Shown: positions 5,809-10,268 of the stretch, in pieces | Layout of the letters: every line of letters starts with the position of its first letter | Position numbering within the stretch: the first letter of the stretch is position 1 | Assembly: GCA_020053565.1 (NCBI GenBank) | Contig: JAGVMY010000018.1 | Span: 1 to 10,268 of the forward strand | Source: Thermodesulfovibrionales bacterium | GTDB lineage: Bacteria; Nitrospirota; Thermodesulfovibrionia; Thermodesulfovibrionales; SM23-35 | Length of the DNA stretch: 10,268 nt | Direction of reading: 5' to 3' | Notes under the pieces: model-generated | Told to the model about the DNA's origin: nothing | Databases searched by the model: none | Seen by the model: the letters and a program-made list of their open reading frames with translations, nothing else | Program-made: the position numbers and the translations under genes

Positions 5809-6435
5809 ATGGCAAGATATACAGGAGCTTTATGCAGGATTTGCCGCAGGGAAGGAGAAAAACTTTTTCTTAAGGGTGATAGGTGTTATACAGAGAAATG
5901 TGCTATAGAGAGAAGAAAATATCCTCCAGGACATCATGGACAGGGTTACAGAAAATTATCTGATTATGGACTTCAACTCAGAGAAAAACAGAAGGTGAGA
6001 AAGACATATGGGCTTGTTGAAAGACAATTCAGGAGGTATTTCCATGAGGCTGAAAGAAGTAAAGGGATTACAGGAGAGATGCTTCTTCAGCTTCTTGAGA
6101 GTCGTCTTGATAATGTGGCATATCGCATGGGTTTTACATCGAACAGGCGTAAGGCGAGACAGCTTATCAGTCACGGTCACTTTCGTGTAAATGGGAAAAA
6201 GGTAAATATTCCTTCATATATAGTGAAAGGGGGAGACTTAGTGGAAGTCAAAGAAACGAGCAGGGATATACCGGAGATTATTGATAGCCTTTCAAAGGTT
6301 GAGCATAGAGGAATACCTGCATGGGTTGAAGTTGATAGTGCAAACTTTAAGGGTAAGGTTCTCCATGTTCCTTCGAGGGATGAAATACAGCTTCCTATAC
6401 AGGAGAAACTCATAGTAGAACTATATTCTAAATAA
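5809..6435 (+). CDS. rpsD: 30S ribosomal protein S4, zinc-binding form
   Basis: S4 binds the 5' domain of 16S rRNA as a primary assembly protein, and in many bacteria it also represses its own operon. The 208-residue product is normal in length. Cysteines C9, C12, C26 and C31 form the CX2C-X13-CX4C zinc site also seen in Thermus S4, so this is the C+ form. YPPGHHGQG (38-46) follows. The S4 RNA-binding domain spans about residues 98-160 (SRLDNVAYRMGFTSNRRKAR, GHFRVNGKKVNIPS). The ATG follows the rpsK stop without a gap, with AAGGAGGAGGG just inside rpsK. The C-terminus QEKLIVELYSK is the family standard. Confidence 0.98.
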   Translation: MARYTGALCRICRREGEKLFLKGDRCYTEKCAIERRKYPPGHHGQGYRKLSDYGLQLREKQKVRKTYGLVERQFRRYFHEAERSKGITGEMLLQLLESRLDNVAYRMGFTSNRRKARQLISHGHFRVNGKKVNIPSYIVKGGDLVEVKETSRDIPEIIDSLSKVEHRGIPAWVEVDSANFKGKVLHVPSRDEIQLPIQEKLIVELYSK

Positions 6436-6507
6436 GAAATAAGAAGTGAGAAGTAACATTATAAATTCCTATTCACTATTTCTCGTTTTTAGATTTATTA
6501 CTTAAAT
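6430..6507 (+). repeat. 7-base repeats with orientation switch in the rpsD-rpoA gap
   Basis: The array begins inside the rpsD stop region with two identical units AAATAAG (6430-6443), then AAGTGAG and AAGTAAC (6444-6457). From 6466 the units are pyrimidine-rich, such as TTCCTAT, TCACTAT and TTCTCGT. This second half roughly complements the first, so an imperfect hairpin is possible. A T run (6486-6490) follows part of it, but pairing is too poor to call a terminator. Confidence 0.6.
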
Positions 6508-6532
6508 CAAAAAAGAGGCAGAGGAGGCCTTT

Positions 6533-7585
6533 ATGGATCTTAAGAAGAGAGGCTTTCAGCTACCTGAAAAAATCAGGTTTGATGAAGAGACCCTTACAAA
6601 TACGTATGGTAAGTTTATCGCAGAGCCCTTGGAACGTGGTTTTGGTACCACTATAGGGAATGCCCTCAGAAGAGTTTTGCTCTCTTCTATTGAGGGAGCA
6701 GCAGTCACCGCAGTCAAAATACAGGGTGCCCTCCATGAGTTCTCTACAATAAAGGGGATTAAAGAGGACATCATTGATATAATTTTGCATCTCAAAAATA
6801 TCAGATTCAAGCTTTATTCTGACGGAAAGAAAATAGCGTCAATAAAAGTGAAAGGCCCTAAGAATGTGACAGGAGACGATATAAAAGGGGATGCGTCTTT
6901 TGAAATTCTTAACCCCGAACAGGTTATCGCAACATTAGATAAGGATGCCACATTCGAAGCTGAGATGCACATAAAGAAAGGCAAAGGATATGTGCCTGCT
7001 GAGTTAAATAAAGAAGAAGGCCTTTCTGTGGACATGATTGCTGTTGATTCTGTTTTTACTCCAATAAAGAAAGTTAATTTCACTGTTGAAAAGGCAAGAG
7101 TTGGAAGGGCAACAGACTACGATAGGCTTGTAATGGAGATATGGACGGATGGGAGTATCACACCTGTAAAAGCAGTTTCACAGGCTGCGTCTATCGTAAT
7201 TGAGCATATGGATCTATTTATATTAGAAGAAGAAAAAGAACAAGAAGAAGCCATTTCTGTTGAGGAAGGGAGCGAGGTTCATTCGATAATTGAGAATCCT
7301 GTATTCAATAGTAATCTTCTTAAAAGCGTTGATGAACTCGAACTCTCGGTAAGATCCTATAATTGCCTGAAGAATGCAAATATAAAAACCATTGCTGACT
7401 TGGTACAAAAGACAGAGCACGAGATGCTTAAGACAAAGAACTTTGGACGAAAGTCCCTTAACGAGATAAAGGATATACTCCATTCGATGGGACTTCGTCT
7501 CGGTATGAGAGTTGATATGAATGCCCTTAACAGGGAAGTAGCTTCATTGAGTGGAGGTGTTCAGCGAGATGCGGCACAGAGTTGA
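6533..7585 (+). CDS. rpoA: DNA-directed RNA polymerase alpha subunit
   Basis: The alpha dimer is the assembly platform of RNA polymerase, and its C-terminal domain binds UP elements and activators. The 350-residue protein has both domains. The N-terminal domain includes NTYGKFIAEPLERGFGTTIG (23-42) and NALRRVLLSSIEGAAVTAVK (43-62). A markedly acidic linker (about 231-249, rich in E) follows. The C-terminal domain contains RSYNCLKNANIKTIADLVQK (274-293), where R274 and N277 match the E. coli DNA-contacting R265 and N268, then KNFGRKSLNEIKDIL. GGAGG at 6523-6527 is five bases before the ATG. The last 17 bases overlap rplQ. Confidence 0.98.
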   Translation: MDLKKRGFQLPEKIRFDEETLTNTYGKFIAEPLERGFGTTIGNALRRVLLSSIEGAAVTAVKIQGALHEFSTIKGIKEDIIDIILHLKNIRFKLYSDGKKIASIKVKGPKNVTGDDIKGDASFEILNPEQVIATLDKDATFEAEMHIKKGKGYVPAELNKEEGLSVDMIAVDSVFTPIKKVNFTVEKARVGRATDYDRLVMEIWTDGSITPVKAVSQAASIVIEHMDLFILEEEKEQEEAISVEEGSEVHSIIENPVFNSNLLKSVDELELSVRSYNCLKNANIKTIADLVQKTEHEMLKTKNFGRKSLNEIKDILHSMGLRLGMRVDMNALNREVASLSGGVQRDAAQS

Positions 7586-7988
7586 TGGCAGATTATTCGG
7601 GAGGACTACGAACCAGAGAAAAGCTCTTTTGCGGGGTCTGGTAGCTTCACTTTTTGAATACCAGAGGATTGAGACAACTGTTGCAAAGGCAAAAGAGACA
7701 AAGAAGATTGCAGAGAAGATAATAACGCTTGGTATTAAGGGAGATTTACACGCAAAACGAATTGCTCTTTCCTATATCCCTAATCGGGCTGTTATTTCAA
7801 AGCTCTTCAGCGAAATAGCACCAAGATTTTCTGGAAGAAACGGGGGATATCTCAGGATTGTGCAGACAAGAAATAGGGTTAAGGATGCTTCACCAATGGC
7901 TGTACTTGAATTTATTGATTACGAGGATGTAAGGAAACCCAGAGCCGTAAAGTCTGAAAAAAAAGAAACAAAGAAGACGACCACATAG
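7569..7988 (+). CDS. rplQ: 50S ribosomal protein L17
   Basis: L17 lies near the peptide exit tunnel of the 50S subunit. The ATG at 7569 gives the characteristic MRHRVDGRLFGRTTNQRKAL start and 139 residues. A GTG further upstream in frame (7551) would add six non-homologous residues and is rejected. GGAGG at 7553-7557, inside rpoA, is eleven bases from the ATG. Core motifs are LEYQRIETT-like FEYQRIETTVAKAKE (29-43), GDLHAKRIALSYI (58-70) and RFSGRNGGYLRIV (86-98). Beyond DASPMAVLEF a lysine/threonine-rich tail of about 20 residues makes it slightly longer than many L17 proteins. The 17-base overlap with rpoA suggests coupled translation. Confidence 0.97.
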   Translation: MRHRVDGRLFGRTTNQRKALLRGLVASLFEYQRIETTVAKAKETKKIAEKIITLGIKGDLHAKRIALSYIPNRAVISKLFSEIAPRFSGRNGGYLRIVQTRNRVKDASPMAVLEFIDYEDVRKPRAVKSEKKETKKTTT

Positions 7989-8050
7989 CTCTTCGCAAGA
8001 AATCCTTATTATTAACCGAATAAAATAGAAAATCCTGAAAGTTTAAAAAC

Positions 8051-9043
8051 ATGAGAATCCTTGTTACAGGTGGAGCAGGGTATATTGGGAGTCATATAGT
8101 AAAGGCTCTCGGTGAGAAAAGGCATTCTATAGTAGTATACGACAATCTCTCCTATGGTCATGAATGGGCAGTGCTCAATGGACGTCTGGTAAAAGGCGAT
8201 CTTGCCGACCAAAGGCTCCTTAATACTATCTTTGAGGCAGAGGATTTTGAAGCTGTTGTACACCTTGCTGCATTTGTTGTGGTAGAAGAGTCTGTAAGAG
8301 AACCTGTAAAATATTATAAAAACAATTTCGTAAATACACTTGACCTTATCGAAGCATGTATCACACACAATGTGAGCAAGTTCATCTTTTCGTCATCAGC
8401 AGCAGTTTATGGAATACCTGAAAAGGTCCCTGTTACAGAAGATGCACCTCTCCAGCCAATAAACCCTTATGGCTCATCAAAGGTAATGGTTGAGCATGTG
8501 CTTGATGACGTGAGCAAAGCTCATAATTTCAGATATGTATCGCTCAGGTATTTTAACGTTGCAGGCGCTGACCCGCTTTCAAGAATTGGACAAACAAGGA
8601 AAGATGCTACTCACCTAATTACTACATCTTTAAGGACAGCACTTGGAATAAAAGACCACCTCGATTTATTCGGGACAGATTATCCTACCCCGGATGGGAC
8701 GTGTATTAGAGATTATATTCACGTTGATGATCTCGCTGATGTGCACATACTCGCACTTGAGTCCCTCACATCAGGGAGTGGGAGCAGGGTATACAATTGT
8801 GGTTATGAACACGGATATTCTGTAAAAGATGTAGTTGAGAAGGTAAAAAATGTCACAGGAGTTGATTTTCCTGTGAGGCCAGTAGGAAGGAGGCCTGGAG
8901 ACCCGCCAGCACTTATAGCAGATGCATCAAGGATCAAAAAAGAACTTGACTGGAAGCCAAAATACGATGATCTCGGATATATAATTAAGACAGCATGGGA
9001 GTGGGAGAAGAAAATTAACCTTAAAACTCAAACGCATCCTTGA
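8051..9043 (+). CDS. galE: UDP-glucose 4-epimerase (extended SDR family)
   Basis: GalE interconverts UDP-glucose and UDP-galactose with bound NAD, supplying galactose units for lipopolysaccharide, capsule or exopolysaccharide. The 330-residue length fits. The Rossmann motif TGGAGYIGSH is at residues 6-15, and VVYDNLSYG (28-36) holds the acidic residue that binds the adenosine ribose. Catalytic S116 lies in FIFSSSAAVYG, with Y140 and K144 in NPYGSSK. RYFNVAGAD, CIRDYIHVDDLA and RRPGDPPALIAD are typical of GalE. No Shine-Dalgarno is obvious before the ATG. The gene follows rplQ by 62 bases with no clear terminator, so read-through from the ribosomal operon is likely. Its end overlaps yraN tail to tail. 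A related epimerase acting on another UDP-sugar cannot be excluded. Confidence 0.93.
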   Translation: MRILVTGGAGYIGSHIVKALGEKRHSIVVYDNLSYGHEWAVLNGRLVKGDLADQRLLNTIFEAEDFEAVVHLAAFVVVEESVREPVKYYKNNFVNTLDLIEACITHNVSKFIFSSSAAVYGIPEKVPVTEDAPLQPINPYGSSKVMVEHVLDDVSKAHNFRYVSLRYFNVAGADPLSRIGQTRKDATHLITTSLRTALGIKDHLDLFGTDYPTPDGTCIRDYIHVDDLADVHILALESLTSGSGSRVYNCGYEHGYSVKDVVEKVKNVTGVDFPVRPVGRRPGDPPALIADASRIKKELDWKPKYDDLGYIIKTAWEWEKKINLKTQTHP

Positions 9044-9371
9044 TATGCTCTATTGCCTCTTTCCCATGAGCCATATAAAAAATACTGAGGACATCAAACC
9101 TTGCCGGAGATTCTTGCCCCTTATTTTTTAGATAAAGTAAGGCTAAATTTTTCAGCTTTTGCCTTTTCTTATTATTTACTGCTTCGAATGGGTAGCCAAA
9201 GAAATCATTTTTCCTTGTTTTTACTTCAATGAACACAGTTGTATTTCCATCTTTTGCAATGATATCGATCTCACCAATAAAAGTCTTATAATTCCTCGCA
9301 ATTATCTTATAACCTTTTTTTTTCAGAAAGGTTACTGCAAGATCTTCACCCTTAGTACCGAGAGCCTTCAT
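9021..9371 (-). CDS. yraN: YraN/UPF0102 family, restriction-endonuclease-like fold protein
   Basis: This family has a predicted PD-(D/E)XK nuclease fold; its cellular role is not established. The ATG at 9371 gives 116 residues starting MKALGTKGEDLAVTFLKKKG, the family norm. AGGAGG (9387-9382 on the minus strand) lies ten bases upstream. A TTG at 9410 would add 13 residues and is less likely. Putative catalytic residues are E34 and D36 in FIGEIDIIAKDG and E49 with K51 in VFIEVKTRK, followed by FGYPFEAVNNKKRQKL and PARFDVLSI. The start overlaps the upstream TOPRIM gene by 20 bases. The end overlaps galE convergently by 23 bases. In many bacteria yraN instead neighbours rnhB or dprA. Confidence 0.93.
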   Translation of the reverse strand: MKALGTKGEDLAVTFLKKKGYKIIARNYKTFIGEIDIIAKDGNTTVFIEVKTRKNDFFGYPFEAVNNKKRQKLKNLALLYLKNKGQESPARFDVLSIFYMAHGKEAIEHIKDAFEF

Positions 9372-9780
9372 CTCCTTCAAGCCTCCTGAGAAGCTTTGGT
9401 ATCCCTTCAATGTCTTTGATCTCCTTTTGACAGAGGATCTTCAAAAGTTCCCTGAAAGAGGAAAACTCTTCGTAATGGCCTCTGAGGTGCATTGAAAGGG
9501 CCTTATTGAGGTTTTCCCCCTTCTTATCCCAATCAGGGAGAATGATAACCCTGTGGAATCTCTCTGCAATATCTAAACAAAAATCGTAGATGCTCTTACC
9601 TCTGTGAACTGTGATAATCTCACCGATAAGACCGAGCATCCTTAAAGCAGCTGCGTCTTTTTTGCCCTCTACAATAATAGGTATTGCTTTGTTTCTCTCG
9701 TATAATTCTTCAATGACCTCTCTTAACCTCTCTGCTCTCTCGATATCATCTGGTGAAAGTATATCCCTTTCTCTATTCAT
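9352..9780 (-). CDS. Small stand-alone TOPRIM-domain protein
   Basis: The TOPRIM domain is the metal-binding catalytic core of primases, topoisomerases, OLD nucleases and RNase M5. Here it makes up most of a 142-residue protein. The signature glutamate is E39 in AIPIIVEGKKDAAALRMLG, and the DxD pair is D83/D85 in RVIILPDWDKKGENL, so the metal site looks intact. An N-terminal helix of about 30 residues, rich in E and R, precedes the domain. It resembles the small primase-like/RNase M5-like TOPRIM proteins (COG1658 type), but the substrate is not known, so no symbol is given. A weak AGAGG lies nine bases before the ATG. It precedes and overlaps yraN and is divergent from the pilB-like gene. Confidence 0.85.
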   Translation of the reverse strand: MNRERDILSPDDIERAERLREVIEELYERNKAIPIIVEGKKDAAALRMLGLIGEIITVHRGKSIYDFCLDIAERFHRVIILPDWDKKGENLNKALSMHLRGHYEEFSSFRELLKILCQKEIKDIEGIPKLLRRLEGDEGSRY

Positions 9781-9805
9781 CTCTGAAAGCCTCTACGTTT
9801 TTCTT

Positions 9806-9839
9806 CATAAATTGAGTGATTTATCCTAACATATTTATG
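9806..9839. repeat. AT-rich inverted repeats in the divergent spacer
   Basis: CATAAAT (9806-9812) recurs inverted as ATTTATG (9833-9839), and the six-base core ATAAAT also pairs with ATTTAT at 9819-9824. It lies upstream of the minus-strand TOPRIM gene, where an operator or promoter would be expected. The sequence is AT-only in the arms, so chance is possible. Otherwise I see no gene in the 170-base spacer 9781-9950. Confidence 0.3.
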
Positions 9840-9915
9840 GTTCACTATGCGTTCTAACCTCCATTTTATTGAATTTACCTTTGTAATGATGTTCTTACTC
9901 AAAAAAATCCTTAAA

Positions 9916-9944
9916 TTGACATTCATTATATTTTAATATATTTT
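9916..9944 (+). promoter_or_regulatory. Candidate sigma70-type promoter for the pilB-like gene
   Basis: A perfect TTGACA (9916-9921) is followed by TATTTT (9939-9944) after 17 bases, or by TATATT (9937-9942) after 15. An A-tract (about 9900-9907) just upstream could act as an UP element. The start codon of the next gene at 9951 is only six bases beyond the -10 box, so the mRNA would have almost no leader. Confidence 0.55.
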
Positions 9945-9950
9945 AAAACT

Positions 9951-10268
9951 ATGCCTGCTAAATTAGGTCAGCTTCTGATAGCATCTAATGTCATTTCAGA
10001 GGAGCAGCTGAAGGAGGCCCTGAATCTTCAGAAGAGAGAGGGTGGAAGGCTCGGGACAAACCTTATAAAGTTAGGTTATATCACGGAGGAAAAACTGGTT
10101 ACCTTTCTCAGCAGGCAATTTGGTGTCCCTGCAATAAACCTCTCTGATTACAAGATAGACCCCTCACTTTTAAAGCTCATACCTGTTGATATGGCGAGGA
10201 AGTATCTTATCATGCCTGTTGCGCGTGTAGGAGCGACCCTCACGATTGCGATGGCTGATCCATCCAAT
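9951..10268 (+). CDS. pilB: PilB/GspE-type assembly ATPase, N-terminal MshEN region, 3'-truncated
   Basis: PilB-like hexameric ATPases drive type IV pilus extension or type II secretion from the cytoplasmic side of the inner membrane. Only 106 N-terminal residues are in the window. They contain two 24-residue MshEN motifs, KLGQLLIASNVISEEQ... at 4-27 and RLGTNLIKLGYITEEK... at 33-56, each ending in the expected Q. FGVPAINLSDYKIDPSLLKL and the start of the next strand-helix unit (TLTIAMADPSN) follow. This motif binds cyclic di-GMP in Vibrio MshE. Here the first copy has K for R and N for G. The ATG is the only reasonable start, because an in-frame TAA lies at 9912-9914; no Shine-Dalgarno is present. 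The symbol is by family; GspE/MshE cannot be separated without the ATPase domain. Confidence 0.85.
   Translation, partial: MPAKLGQLLIASNVISEEQLKEALNLQKREGGRLGTNLIKLGYITEEKLVTFLSRQFGVPAINLSDYKIDPSLLKLIPVDMARKYLIMPVARVGATLTIAMADPSN

Noticed and set aside
6466..6490. Intrinsic terminator before rpoA (weak stem followed by TTTTT)
   Set aside because: The stem is AT-rich with many mismatches and the downstream rpoA belongs to the same operon; the T run is explained by the repeat units.
928..6507. The repeated spacers as a CRISPR array or insertion-sequence remnants
   Set aside because: Units are 7 bases and degenerate, with no 25-40-base repeat plus unique spacer pattern, no transposase and no terminal inverted repeats.
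7551..7568. Longer L17 start at GTG 7551
   Set aside because: The conserved family start MRHR begins at ATG 7569 and the ribosome binding site falls within the proposed extension.
8009..8030. Terminator after rplQ (TTATT...AATAA)
   Set aside because: Only a five-base AT stem without a following T run; too weak to call.
8012..8368. Minus-strand open frames opposite galE, map, rpoA and other core genes
   Set aside because: They lie opposite strongly conserved genes, resemble no family and lack ribosome binding sites; they are shadows.
9372..9410. Longer YraN start at TTG 9410
   Set aside because: The family usually starts at the MKALGTKGEDL position, which has an AGGAGG ten bases upstream.

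Overview
The window is the distal part of a bacterial spc/alpha ribosomal-protein operon, followed by a galE gene, a small minus-strand gene pair, and the start of a type IV pilus/type II secretion ATPase gene. Gene order on the plus strand is rpsH (5' end missing), rplF, rplR, rpsE, rplO, secY, map, infA, rpmJ, rpsM, rpsK, rpsD, rpoA, rplQ, galE. The order is canonical except that rpmD (L30) is absent between rpsE and rplO and adk is absent between secY and map. The proteins are clearly bacterial. The moderate AT richness, zinc-binding S4 and L36, TTG/GTG starts and an MshEN-type PilB suggest a Gram-negative-type anaerobe, perhaps Nitrospirota or a deltaproteobacterial relative. This taxonomic guess is inference with low confidence.

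Layout: bases 1-7988 hold translation and transcription core genes. S8, L6, L18, S5, L15, S13, S11, S4, L36 and L17 are ribosome components. SecY is the membrane translocation channel, Map trims the initiator methionine, IF1 helps start translation, and RpoA is the RNA polymerase alpha subunit. Several junctions overlap or abut (rpsE/rplO, map/infA, rpsK/rpsD, rpoA/rplQ), which suggests coupled translation. galE follows after 62 bases with no convincing terminator. It meets yraN tail to tail with a 23-base overlap. On the minus strand, a small TOPRIM protein gene and yraN form a 20-base overlapping pair. A 170-base spacer (9781-9950) then precedes a plus-strand pilB/gspE-like gene that runs off the window. 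No stretch longer than about 170 bases lacks a gene.

The least expected feature is in the spacers. Nearly every operon gap longer than 40 bases is filled with degenerate tandem repeats of 7-base period. The arrays differ in sequence but look related (AAGTTAT-, TAACTGA-, TTAAAAA-like units). In three gaps the units switch orientation midway, so the RNA could fold into long imperfect hairpins. The longest array (4954-5027) lies directly before the rpsM ribosome binding site and contains two CTCC/CTCT elements that could pair with it. Other points are a strong 12-bp bulged hairpin between rpsH and rplF, secY and map starts without a visible Shine-Dalgarno sequence, and two promoter-like sequences placed so close to a start codon that near-leaderless mRNAs would result (infA, and the pilB-like gene).
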